The notes beneath the pieces were generated by a model, which ran no database searches, was not told the origin of the DNA, and saw nothing but the letters and a program-made list of their open reading frames with translations. The translations under genes and the position numbers were made by a program. This document shows, piece by piece, positions 1-8,761 of a stretch of DNA of 36,205 nucleotides (position 1 is the stretch's first letter; each line of letters opens with the position of its first letter). Origin of the DNA: Patescibacteria group bacterium (lineage in GTDB: Bacteria; Patescibacteriota; Patescibacteriia; UBA2591; UBA6264); the NCBI GenBank assembly GCA_021735685.1, contig JAIPGN010000006.1, forward strand, positions 1-36,205, in the 5' to 3' direction.

Positions 1-471
1 GTTTTTGCTCAAAATCTAAAATCTCAAATAAAAGGACTGGAGGAAAAATTGGATACTTTGCTTGACGCTCATTTGGACGGCACAATTACAAAAGAAGAAT
101 ACACCGCCAAAAAACAAAAAATCCTCAACCAAAAGATTGGGATTTCTGAAAAATTGAAGGATTTTGAGCAAAACGGCAATCATTGGCTCGAACCTGCCAA
201 AAAATTCATTTTAGACAGTAAACAAGCCGAAATTATCGCTTTTCAGGAAAATCTTTTTGAGAAAAAAGATTTTCTAAAAAAGATTGGCTCGAACCGAATT
301 TTGCGGGAACGGGAATTGGTTTTTGAGCCACGCGGAGCGTGGCAAATCCTTTTAAAATCAGACCTTAGCACCCGCAGGGCGCGTGCCGAGGCGCTTTGCG
401 CCGAGGCAACAAACGCCGAACATACAATTTGGCTCCGGAGGTGGGATTCGAACCCACGACAAACTGGTTAA
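1..471 (+). CDS. Serine site-specific recombinase, C-terminal fragment (5' end beyond window edge)
   Basis: Frame open to position 1 (VFAQNLKSQIKGLEEKLDTLLDAHLDGTITKEEYTAKKQKILNQK...), typical of large serine recombinase C-terminal coiled-coil region; last codons (RRWDSNPRQTG) are antisense to the tRNA-Asn 3' half. Confidence 0.75.
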   Translation, partial: VFAQNLKSQIKGLEEKLDTLLDAHLDGTITKEEYTAKKQKILNQKIGISEKLKDFEQNGNHWLEPAKKFILDSKQAEIIAFQENLFEKKDFLKKIGSNRILRERELVFEPRGAWQILLKSDLSTRRARAEALCAEATNAEHTIWLRRWDSNPRQTG

Positions 472-505
472 CAGCCAGTTGCTCTGACCCCTGAGCTACT
501 CCGGA
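430..505 (-). tRNA. tRNA-Asn(GUU), CCA encoded
   Basis: Reverse complement TCCGGAGTAGCTCAGGGGTCAGAGCAACTGGCTGTTAACCAGTTTGTCGTGGGTTCGAATCCCACCTCCGGAGCCA folds as a cloverleaf; anticodon loop CTGTTAA. Confidence 0.95.
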
Positions 506-513
506 TCATTAAT

Positions 514-777
514 TTAAGATTGATGATTTTTGATTGATGATTTATTTTTTATATATTCACGACCAGAACCTGATTTGAGATATTTTTCGCGTTCACGAGC
601 GATAATTCTATTTTCCAATTTTTCAAAATAAATCAATTTAAATGGACCTCTATTCTTTGTTGAAGGCGTAGAGGCAACACCATTATTGTGTTCTTTAACC
701 CTTCTTTCTATATTATTAGTCATCCCGACATAAAACTTACCGTCTTTCTCGCTTTTCAAAACATAGACGAAATACAT
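514..777 (-). CDS. GIY-YIG family nuclease (small single-domain)
   Basis: MYFVYVLKSEKDGKFYVGMTNNIERRVKEHNNG...REREKYLKSGSGREYI is the typical short GIY-YIG protein pattern. Confidence 0.92.
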   Translation of the reverse strand: MYFVYVLKSEKDGKFYVGMTNNIERRVKEHNNGVASTPSTKNRGPFKLIYFEKLENRIIAREREKYLKSGSGREYIKNKSSIKNHQS

Positions 778-801
778 AGTTAATTATTAACAGCCAGTTG
801 C

Positions 802-839
802 CCCTCCTTCAGCGAGTGAACTCGCTTACGGCGGGTAAA
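802..839. repeat. Short palindromic insertion in displaced tRNA-Asn copy
   Basis: 38 nt absent from the intact tRNA; contains GCGAGT-TC-ACTCGC hairpin flanked by CCGCC...GGAGG. Confidence 0.65.
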
Positions 840-850
840 TCTGACCCCTG

Positions 851-882
851 TCCTCCTGTGAGGCGGATCAGCCTTTGGCTGA
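851..882. repeat. Second short palindromic insertion in displaced tRNA-Asn copy
   Basis: 32 nt absent from the intact tRNA; TCAGCC-AAA-GGCTGA hairpin followed by TCCGCC-TCACA-GGAGGA. Confidence 0.65.
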
Positions 883-923
883 AGCTACTCCGAAACAGTA
901 ATTTATGATTTACGATTTAAGAA

Positions 924-1283
924 TTATGATTGATTATTTTTAATTGACGATTTGCGTGAAGAAACCATAATCGCCACAATCTCGTTAGTTTCTTTCAATA
1001 AAGCATTCAAAAAATCGCTTTTTATTATAGCATTCTTTTTAATAATTTCAAGCCAAAAGGCTGATTCATCAGCTTCTTCAATAACAACGCCAAGCTTTGA
1101 TATAAACTCCGCTTTTGATCGAGAACGACAAACGGCTCTATAGTTAGCTCCAACCGAAGTTCCGCTTCTAATTAATTGATTTCCTATCACTCGCCCCTCC
1201 ATTGTATTTGGCAACATTTTCACTAATTTAATTATACTCAAGGCATATTCTTTTGTTCTCTCCTTCAAAATTTCCGAGTTCAT
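924..1283 (-). CDS. Four-helix bundle protein (S23 / 23S rRNA intervening-sequence protein family)
   Basis: ...RVIGNQLIRSGTSVGANYRAVCRSRSKAEFISKLGVVIEEADESAFWLEII... matches the family signature. Confidence 0.93.
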   Translation of the reverse strand: MNSEILKERTKEYALSIIKLVKMLPNTMEGRVIGNQLIRSGTSVGANYRAVCRSRSKAEFISKLGVVIEEADESAFWLEIIKKNAIIKSDFLNALLKETNEIVAIMVSSRKSSIKNNQS

Positions 1284-1318
1284 AATTAAATCTTAAATTT
1301 TAAATCTTAAATTTTAAA

Positions 1319-2620
1319 TTAATAATAGTCTTGAATCTTTTTAATGCCTTTTAATTGCCGTATTCTCTCCAACGCCCTGGCTTCAATCTGCCTAATCCTT
1401 TCCCTGGTTACTCCAAAAACCTGCCCCACCTCTTCTAAAGTGTGAGCCACTCCATCTGATAAACCAAACCTGATATCTAAAATTTTCTGCTCCCGCGGAG
1501 AAAGATCAACAATAATCTCCTTAATATATTTACGCAATAAAACTAAAGCTGCAGCTCGATCTGGGGCCATAGTCTTGATATCCTCAATGAAATCAACTAA
1601 TTCCGACTCTTTGCCGTCATCATCGCCTCCAATAGTAGTCTCTAAAGAAATAACATCTTGAGAAATTTTCATTAAATAACGAGCTTCACTGGTTTCAATC
1701 TCTAGCTCAGCAGCTATCTCTTCTGGCGTCGGCTTTCTTCCTAATTGTTGTAATAAATAGCGGTCAGCGCGATGAAATTTTCCTAAAATTTCAACTACAT
1801 GTACTGGGATTCGAACAGTTCGTGATTGGTCAGCCAAAGATCTAATAATGGCCTGCCGAATCCACCAAGTGGCATAAGTAGAAAATTTATAACCCCTTTT
1901 CCAATCATATTTTTCTACAGCACGAAATAAACCAATATTGCCTTCTTGAATTAAATCTAAAAAAGTTAAACCATAACCAGCAAACTTTTTGGCAATGCTA
2001 ACCACTAACCTCAAATTAGCTTCAATTAATTTTTGGGCCGCCTTTTTGTCCCCAGCATCTTTTTTTTGAGCCAATTCTACCTCTTCCTCAGAATCAATTA
2101 AAGGCACGTGACCAATTTCTTTAAGATACATTTGAATAGAGTCAGCCGAAAGCTTAGTGAGGTCAAAAAAGAGCTCTCCTTTCTTTTCTTTTTTTTCCGA
2201 AGAAAGGCTTAAAAGATCATTATCAGATTCCATCACTTGAATACCAGCTTTCTTTACCTCCTCTAGAAAGGCCTCGTAATCGGGCAAATATTTTTCTACT
2301 CGTGGAAAAGCATAAAGAATTTCATTTTGAGTGATAAATCCCCTTTGTTTTCCTTTAGCCATCAACTCTTGGGCTGCTTCTTGGGGCCACTGAAAACGAG
2401 AAGCTCTTTTCTTTTTTGGAGAAGTCTTTTTTGCTTTCTTTTTTTGAGGTTTCTTAATAACCTTCTTACTTGTTTTTTTGCTTTTTGAGCCAGCTTTCTT
2501 TTTTAAAGAAACACTAGCCTTGGTTTTCTTGCGAGAAGAAACCTTTCTAGCTTTTTTTCTCTTAGAAGAAGAGAACTTCTTATTTTTTTTACTCTTAGAA
2601 GAAGAGGTTTTCTTTTTCAT
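1319..2620 (-). CDS. rpoD: RNA polymerase primary sigma factor (sigma70)
   Basis: [83 protein letters not shown]-terminal [25 protein letters not shown]; Lys/Ser-rich N-terminal extension. Confidence 0.97.
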   Translation of the reverse strand: MKKKTSSSKSKKNKKFSSSKRKKARKVSSRKKTKASVSLKKKAGSKSKKTSKKVIKKPQKKKAKKTSPKKKRASRFQWPQEAAQELMAKGKQRGFITQNEILYAFPRVEKYLPDYEAFLEEVKKAGIQVMESDNDLLSLSSEKKEKKGELFFDLTKLSADSIQMYLKEIGHVPLIDSEEEVELAQKKDAGDKKAAQKLIEANLRLVVSIAKKFAGYGLTFLDLIQEGNIGLFRAVEKYDWKRGYKFSTYATWWIRQAIIRSLADQSRTVRIPVHVVEILGKFHRADRYLLQQLGRKPTPEEIAAELEIETSEARYLMKISQDVISLETTIGGDDDGKESELVDFIEDIKTMAPDRAAALVLLRKYIKEIIVDLSPREQKILDIRFGLSDGVAHTLEEVGQVFGVTRERIRQIEARALERIRQLKGIKKIQDYY

Positions 2621-2624
2621 AATT

Positions 2625-4433
2625 TTAATCTGCTAAATCTTGAGATATTTTTGTTATCCTTTTACTAGCTTTTTCAATTAATTTTTTTTGACCAGCTTTC
2701 TCCGCTTCCCTTAATTCATTCATAGCTTCATCCATTCTTGCCCGCAAATATTTCTTTTTCAAAGCCAAGAAAAAGGAAGAAATGGCTTGGCTAATTTCAA
2801 TATCATTACTCTCGGTAAAATTCTTTTCGGCTAGAAATAATAAGAAATCATAATAATTCTCTAATTTGCGATCCTTTATCTTATTCTTGATCTTAAGTTG
2901 ATCAATTTTTTTATATTTTTGATAATAATCTCTAATCAATCCTGCTATTTTTTGAGATTCCAAAGAGGGAAAAATATCCAATAATAAATTTTGCTTTTTA
3001 AAAAATTCAGCTCCCAATTTAGGGTTTTTTAAAACTAAACCCAAAAATCCCTTAGCAGATTGCTCTTCCATAGACTCCTTTTCTTTTGTTGGCTTCTTGA
3101 CCTCTCGAGAATTAGAATAAGAATAAGGAGTTTTCATCTTTTGTAAAGCATCTCGCAAAAAAACCTCTGAGACTGACAATTCTTCGGCCAATTTCCTTAA
3201 CCATAAACCCTGTTCCACTGAATCTCCAAGCTTAGCAATAACTGGTAGAAGTTTTTTGGTAATTTCTTTTTTGTCTTCGATTTTTAATAATTGCTTGCCT
3301 TTACTTTGGTAGGGCTGGAAGGCTGAAGAAAAATAATATTCCATAATTGGCAAAGATTCGATCAAAGCCTTTTTCCACCCTTTGCCATCCTTTTGAATAA
3401 ATTCATCCGGATCCTTGTGCTTGCCTAAATTAACAATTTTAACATTTAATCCTTGGCCTAAAAGAACATCAATGCCTCTCTTAGTAGCGTTCTGGCCCGC
3501 CATATCCATATCAAAGGCCAAAAGGATATTAGGGGCATAACGTTTCAAAAGCTGAGCTTGTTCTGTGGTCAAAGCAGTTCCTGAAGAGCAAATCGTGTTT
3601 TTGTAACCAGCCTGATGACAAGCCAAAACATCCATATTGCCTTCAACTAAAATAAAATATTTTTTCTTTTTGGCTTCTAATTTAGCTTTATCCAAGCCAT
3701 AAAGAACCCGACTCTTGTTGTAAATCTCTGTTTCCGGAGTATTGATATATTTAGCTATTTCTCTTTCCTCTTTTTTCTTTTTGCTCGGCAAAACCCTACC
3801 AGTAAAACCAACCACCTGACCGTGAGCATCATTGATTGGAAACATAAGCCGACAACGAAAACGATCATAATAACCAGAACCCTTTTGTTTAGAAACCACT
3901 AATCCCGCCGCTTCTATTTCTGAGCCTTGATATTTTCTTTTGCTCAAAAACTTAAATAAAGTATCCCATTGGTCAGGAACAAAACCTAATTGAAATGCAG
4001 CAATAGTTTGAGAAGAAACTCCTCGTTTTTCTAAATATTTTCGTGCTTCTTCTGCGGAAGATGATTCTAGTAAAATCTTGTGATAAAATTTAGCGCTTAG
4101 TTCACAAATATCCAATAATTTTGTTCTCTGACTAGTATTATGAGAATCGTATTGCTTGATTTCCACCCCAGCTTTCTCAGCTAAAATTCTCAAAGCTTCG
4201 GGAAAATCAACTCCTTCAATTTTTTGAATAAAACTAAACATATCTCCTCCCTCCCCACAACCAAAGCAGTGATAAATTTGTCGGTCTGGAGAAACAAAAA
4301 AGGAGGGGGTCTTTTCTTGATGAAAAGGGCATAAGCCACGAAAATTACTCCCGCTTTGTTTTAATTGCACATACTCAGAAACAACATCCAAAATATCTAA
4401 TTTGGACTTTATCTCTTCAACGTGATCAGCCAT
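2625..4433 (-). CDS. dnaG: DNA primase
   Basis: CHC2 zinc motif ([30 protein letters not shown]) and Toprim region ([15 protein letters not shown]...[12 protein letters not shown]). Confidence 0.97.
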   Translation of the reverse strand: MADHVEEIKSKLDILDVVSEYVQLKQSGSNFRGLCPFHQEKTPSFFVSPDRQIYHCFGCGEGGDMFSFIQKIEGVDFPEALRILAEKAGVEIKQYDSHNTSQRTKLLDICELSAKFYHKILLESSSAEEARKYLEKRGVSSQTIAAFQLGFVPDQWDTLFKFLSKRKYQGSEIEAAGLVVSKQKGSGYYDRFRCRLMFPINDAHGQVVGFTGRVLPSKKKKEEREIAKYINTPETEIYNKSRVLYGLDKAKLEAKKKKYFILVEGNMDVLACHQAGYKNTICSSGTALTTEQAQLLKRYAPNILLAFDMDMAGQNATKRGIDVLLGQGLNVKIVNLGKHKDPDEFIQKDGKGWKKALIESLPIMEYYFSSAFQPYQSKGKQLLKIEDKKEITKKLLPVIAKLGDSVEQGLWLRKLAEELSVSEVFLRDALQKMKTPYSYSNSREVKKPTKEKESMEEQSAKGFLGLVLKNPKLGAEFFKKQNLLLDIFPSLESQKIAGLIRDYYQKYKKIDQLKIKNKIKDRKLENYYDFLLFLAEKNFTESNDIEISQAISSFFLALKKKYLRARMDEAMNELREAEKAGQKKLIEKASKRITKISQDLAD

Positions 4434-4451
4434 AAAATATTAAATAAATAA

Positions 4452-5735
4452 TTATTCTTGATTGGGATTCATCACCCGACCTAAGAACAAAATATTACCT
4501 GAATCTTTTTGTTGAATCATGAAGATAAAAGGATGATCAGCTCGGAAAACTGGAATTTTTGAACCTGGTCCAGCGCTAAGCAATTCCATTACCACCGCAG
4601 TAGCGGCGGCGGCCTCTGTCCCCTCTTCATTGACATCAACAAAGGCCTGATGAATTACTTCACTGATGAACAAATCTTTTTCTCCAGTCATGCCAGAAAA
4701 ATCAGCTAAATTAGAAAAAGCAGAAGACATGCCCAAATCTGATAAATCTTTCTTCATAAAATATTTAGTCTCAAATTTAAACTTAGGTAAATAAACCTTC
4801 ACTCTCTGTTCTCTTAACTCTTCTTTCCATTCTTCTATTTTCTCTACGATCAAAGTGTCTCCTAAGGCGTCAATATCATTCCCTTGTGGCAAAAAAATCA
4901 ACATTGACAATTCTTCTCCCTGATAAGGTAATTCCAAAATTTGTAACTGCTCATTTTCGAGATAATTAAACTCGGCCTCTTCGTCTGTACGTTGCATCAT
5001 TTCTGCCCTAACAACTTCACTTTCAGAAACCTTGAAATCCCTTTCCGTAGTTTGATCTTGATCAAACTCTTGTAACCAATTTCCCTTAAAATAAATAGCG
5101 TTAGTTAAAATTAGCCTAGTTAAGGGATTAATAGCACCAGCAGGGATTAAATCTTTAATTTTATCCTCGGTTTGTTCCCCTACCCAATCGTTAATAGTAA
5201 GACGTGATTCCTCGGCATTATTCTTAAAATCAAGATTAGTTATCTCAGCACCATAATATCTGTTAACTAAATTAAAATACTCAGTCAAAAATTCAAAATC
5301 TTCTTCAGCCCACAAAGCATTAGCTACCCTTAACTGATAATCCTTATCTTCTTGATTAATCACCTGATTGAGACTCTGGTAACCGCTTCTTAAATATTCT
5401 TCGCTCTCCGGAAAATGAAAAACAGATCTCATTTCTTCGGCAGTTTCTCCCCGAGCTCCTTCGTAAGTCATGGCTAAGGCACTAGAAATGCTATAGGGAG
5501 AGAAAAATATATTACCCTCTTCCTGTGCTTGATACCTCTGATAAAGATCAAGAGCAAATTCATTGTTAGCGATCACCACTTCTATTAGAGCTTCTTCTTG
5601 ACTGGCTGTTCCTAATTCTTCCTCTGGAGGAACCAACTCCATTTCTTTGGGAACGCAAGCCGTTACAAAAATACCTAAAAAAGCAAACATTAATAACAAG
5701 CTTGTAGTTTTGAAAAAACTTTTCTTTTTAATCAT
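4452..5735 (-). CDS. Serpin (serine protease inhibitor), predicted lipoprotein
   Basis: FFSPYSISSALAMTYEGARGETAEEM, NAIYFKGNWLQEF, hinge EEGTEAAAATAVVMELLSAGP, FRADHPFIFMIQ...ILFLGRVMNP; N-terminal hydrophobic segment ending in TAC. Confidence 0.95.
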   Translation of the reverse strand: MIKKKSFFKTTSLLLMFAFLGIFVTACVPKEMELVPPEEELGTASQEEALIEVVIANNEFALDLYQRYQAQEEGNIFFSPYSISSALAMTYEGARGETAEEMRSVFHFPESEEYLRSGYQSLNQVINQEDKDYQLRVANALWAEEDFEFLTEYFNLVNRYYGAEITNLDFKNNAEESRLTINDWVGEQTEDKIKDLIPAGAINPLTRLILTNAIYFKGNWLQEFDQDQTTERDFKVSESEVVRAEMMQRTDEEAEFNYLENEQLQILELPYQGEELSMLIFLPQGNDIDALGDTLIVEKIEEWKEELREQRVKVYLPKFKFETKYFMKKDLSDLGMSSAFSNLADFSGMTGEKDLFISEVIHQAFVDVNEEGTEAAAATAVVMELLSAGPGSKIPVFRADHPFIFMIQQKDSGNILFLGRVMNPNQE

Positions 5736-5743
5736 GATAATAT

Positions 5744-6250
5744 TTAATTAATTTTATTTTTTAAAATTTTAATTGCTGGATACATCACAAAATGACATTT
5801 TTTCTGACCAATCTCTTCCAAGGGAACCCATTCTACTCTTTCCACTTCATTGGGCTCTAAAGAATTAATTACCTCTTTGTCCTGCTTTAAAGAAGTAAGG
5901 TTAGCTTCATAAATCAAATTAATGGAATGACAAAATTTTTGCATACAGTAAAAATTCGTTTCTCCCACATAAAATGGTTTTGTCCCTTTAATCTTAACAC
6001 GATAGCCGGTTTCTTCATAACATTCTCTAATAATTCCCTCTTCAACAGATTCATCTAAATTAATTTCTCCGCCCGGTAGAATCCAAATATCTTTATTGTA
6101 CTGAGGAACTACTAAAAGAATTTTTTTCTGTGGAGACCTGATTAAACCGTAAGCAGAAATCCTCCAAAAAACCTGATCTCCTTTTTTTCTTTTAATTAAT
6201 TGCTGATTAACGTCGAAAAAATCATTATTCATGGAAAAAATTATAAACAA
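5744..6250 (-). CDS. NUDIX hydrolase
   Basis: Nudix box GGEINLDESVEEGIIRECYEETGY. Confidence 0.93.
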   Translation of the reverse strand: MFIIFSMNNDFFDVNQQLIKRKKGDQVFWRISAYGLIRSPQKKILLVVPQYNKDIWILPGGEINLDESVEEGIIRECYEETGYRVKIKGTKPFYVGETNFYCMQKFCHSINLIYEANLTSLKQDKEVINSLEPNEVERVEWVPLEEIGQKKCHFVMYPAIKILKNKIN

Positions 6251-6267
6251 ACCCTTGGTAAAAATTC

Positions 6268-6359
<92 letters not shown>

Positions 6360-6368
6360 TTGATAAAC

Positions 6369-7235
6369 TTATTTTTGATAAAAATGTCTTCTTAATTGCC
6401 CGCAACCAGCTTTAATATCAGTTCCCTTGGAAATGAAACGGCAAGTTTCTATTTCGTGCGAATGTAAGATTTTCTCAAAAAGATCAAATTTACTTATTTT
6501 AGATGGCTCTAAACCACTACAATTACCATTAAGACTACTTAATTTAACAATAAAAGGATAGGGTTTTATTAATTTCGCCAGCTCAAGAGCGTTTTCCGAA
6601 GAATCGTTTAAATCTTTAATCAAAATATAATTAACTTTCATTGGGGCTTTCTTGATCTCAGCAAAACTCTTTAAAGCCTCTAACCCCAACTTAATCGGTT
6701 GAGCAGAAGGAAGTATTTTCTTTCGTAATTTATCATTAGGGGCGTGTAAAGAAAAATGCAACTTCAAAGCAAGGTTAATGTCTTCTTCAGATAACTTTTT
6801 CATTAAGTCTGGCCTAGTCCCCAAGGTGGAAATAGTTGCCCGAGAATTAGGAAAAATTTTAGCTAAATTTTTAATACTCTCTACCACATTCTCGTAATTC
6901 AAAAGAGGTTCTCCCATTCCCATATATGATAATAGAATTTTCTTACCTTTTAACCGACCTTCTTTTTTTAAAAAAGAGAAAACATTCTTGATCTGATCTT
7001 CTATTTCTTGGGCAGTTAAATTACGAAAAAAAGCTTGATCAGCTTGCAAAGAGTCAATTGACTCTGCAGTGACGCAAAAAATACAACCCATAGAACAACC
7101 AATCTGACAAGAAATGCAAATTATCTCTTCGTCTAAATCATAATAACCCGTTTCAATAATATGATTATCTTTGGTTTGTTGTAAAAACTTAATACTTTTC
7201 TGATCTTTTGATTCTAAAAATTTTAATAATTCCAT
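6369..7235 (-). CDS. Radical SAM rRNA methyltransferase, RlmN/Cfr family (short form)
   Basis: CISCQIGCSMGCIFC radical SAM motif, SYMGMGEPLLNYENV, C-terminal KGTDIKAGCGQLR. Confidence 0.88.
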   Translation of the reverse strand: MELLKFLESKDQKSIKFLQQTKDNHIIETGYYDLDEEIICISCQIGCSMGCIFCVTAESIDSLQADQAFFRNLTAQEIEDQIKNVFSFLKKEGRLKGKKILLSYMGMGEPLLNYENVVESIKNLAKIFPNSRATISTLGTRPDLMKKLSEEDINLALKLHFSLHAPNDKLRKKILPSAQPIKLGLEALKSFAEIKKAPMKVNYILIKDLNDSSENALELAKLIKPYPFIVKLSSLNGNCSGLEPSKISKFDLFEKILHSHEIETCRFISKGTDIKAGCGQLRRHFYQK

Positions 7236-7272
7236 TTTTTGTCAAAAATTAAACTAAGAACATTAAATAAAT

Positions 7273-8172
7273 TTAAATTTTCATTCCTCGCAAAGCTCGA
7301 ATTCTCTCCCCAACTTCTGGATGAGTCATAAATAATTTAGCAAACCAATTTTTATTCTCTGGCCCCCGCAAAGGAGAATGAATAAAAAGATGGGCATTGG
7401 CTTTGGAGGCGGTTCGCAAAGGGGCTTGATCTTTTGATATTTTTTCCAAAGCTTGAGCTAATCCCTCTGGATATCTAGTTAAAAGCGCTCCGGAAGCGTC
7501 TGCCAAAAATTCTCTTTTGCGCGAAACCGCCATTCTGATTAAACTAGCCGCTAAAGGAGCTAAAATTGCAGCCAATAGCCCTAAAATTAAAATTAGAACC
7601 CCTAATTTTCCTTCATTCCGACGATTCCCGCCTCTTCTAAAAAAACTAATCCTTAAGAAAAAGTTAGAAAGCAAGGCAATGGTTCCCGCCAGAATAACAA
7701 TCATGGTTTGAAGGAGCATGTCTTTATTACCAATATGAGAAAGCTCATGAGCAATTACTCCCTCCAGCTCCACTCTTTCTAGCTTGTCTAGAAGTCCCTG
7801 CGTTACCGCCACTACCGCATGCTTAGCATTGCGGCCGGTGGCAAAAGCATTAGGTTGGCTTTCTGGTAAAATAAAAATTTTAGGAAGAGGTAAACCGGCA
7901 GTTAAGCAAAGATTTTCTACAATTCGATAAAGCTCTGGATGGTCTTTTTTTTCAATAGGATGAGCCTTAGTTGTTCTTAAAACAAGTTTATCTGAAAACC
8001 AATAACTAGAAAAACTCATCAAAACACTAAAAACTACAGCAATGACTAGAATTAAAGAGCTTTCTAAAATATAACTAAAGAGCCATCCTAAACCAATAAC
8101 TAATACCAAGAAAAAAGTAACCAAAAGCCAAGTTTTGCGAACATTAGAATCCGCTTGCTGATAAAGGGTCAT
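7273..8172 (-). CDS. htpX: HtpX-family M48 zinc metalloprotease
   Basis: GVIAHELSHIGNKD motif, membrane segments, PNAFATGRNAKHAVVAVT. Confidence 0.93.
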   Translation of the reverse strand: MTLYQQADSNVRKTWLLVTFFLVLVIGLGWLFSYILESSLILVIAVVFSVLMSFSSYWFSDKLVLRTTKAHPIEKKDHPELYRIVENLCLTAGLPLPKIFILPESQPNAFATGRNAKHAVVAVTQGLLDKLERVELEGVIAHELSHIGNKDMLLQTMIVILAGTIALLSNFFLRISFFRRGGNRRNEGKLGVLILILGLLAAILAPLAASLIRMAVSRKREFLADASGALLTRYPEGLAQALEKISKDQAPLRTASKANAHLFIHSPLRGPENKNWFAKLFMTHPEVGERIRALRGMKI

Positions 8173-8185
8173 TTTCTAAATTTAA

Positions 8186-8737
8186 TTAAAATTTAACTGC
8201 TGGCGCTTGTCGAGCTGCTTCATCTTTAAGCTCAAAAAGATTCCTTTTACTAAAATTAAAAATTTTGGCCACTAAGTTTGATGGAAAACTTTCAATCTTA
8301 ATATTCAAGTCACGAACATTAGAATTGTAAAAACGTCGCGCTGCTTGAATTTTATCTTCTGTATCTCTTAACTCTCTCTGTAGTTCTAAAAAATTCTGAG
8401 AAGCCTTCAGATCTGGATAATTTTCCGAAACCGCAAAAAGAGATTTCAGGGTTTCAGTTAATTCATTCTCTGCCTTAGTTTTTTCTTCAACGCTCTTTGC
8501 TCCCATAGCTCTTGTCCTTGCTTCTGTTACTTTCTCTAAAACTCCTTTTTCGTGCTGAGCATAACCCTTAACACTTTCAATTAAATTGGGGATTAAATCA
8601 TATCTCCTCTTTAATTGAACATCAATATCTGCCCAAGCTTCCTGAGTTCGATTCCTCTTCTTGATTAAACCATTGTAGATCGCTATTAGCCAAAGGAAAA
8701 TTAAAACCAATAAAGCAATTAGATAATAAATTGACAT
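8186..8737 (-). CDS. lemA: LemA family protein
   Basis: YNGLIKKRNRTQEAWADIDVQLKRRYDLIPNLIESVKGYAQHE. Confidence 0.95.
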   Translation of the reverse strand: MSIYYLIALLVLIFLWLIAIYNGLIKKRNRTQEAWADIDVQLKRRYDLIPNLIESVKGYAQHEKGVLEKVTEARTRAMGAKSVEEKTKAENELTETLKSLFAVSENYPDLKASQNFLELQRELRDTEDKIQAARRFYNSNVRDLNIKIESFPSNLVAKIFNFSKRNLFELKDEAARQAPAVKF

Positions 8738-8761
8738 AAAATTTAAATTAAAATTAGTTAT

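Larger units (their letters stand above)
787..892 (-). pseudogene. Displaced tRNA-Asn 5' half interrupted by two short insertions
   Basis: Reverse complement CGGAGTAGCT-[32 nt]-CAGGGGTCAGA-[38 nt]-GCAACTGGCTGTTAA; the three blocks match the intact tRNA-Asn 5' half exactly and in order. Confidence 0.85.

Noticed and set aside
1286-1318. Tandem aaatcttaaatttta repeat as a CRISPR or functional repeat
   Set aside because: AT-rich spacer repeat only two units long with no spacers; typical low-complexity intergenic sequence here.
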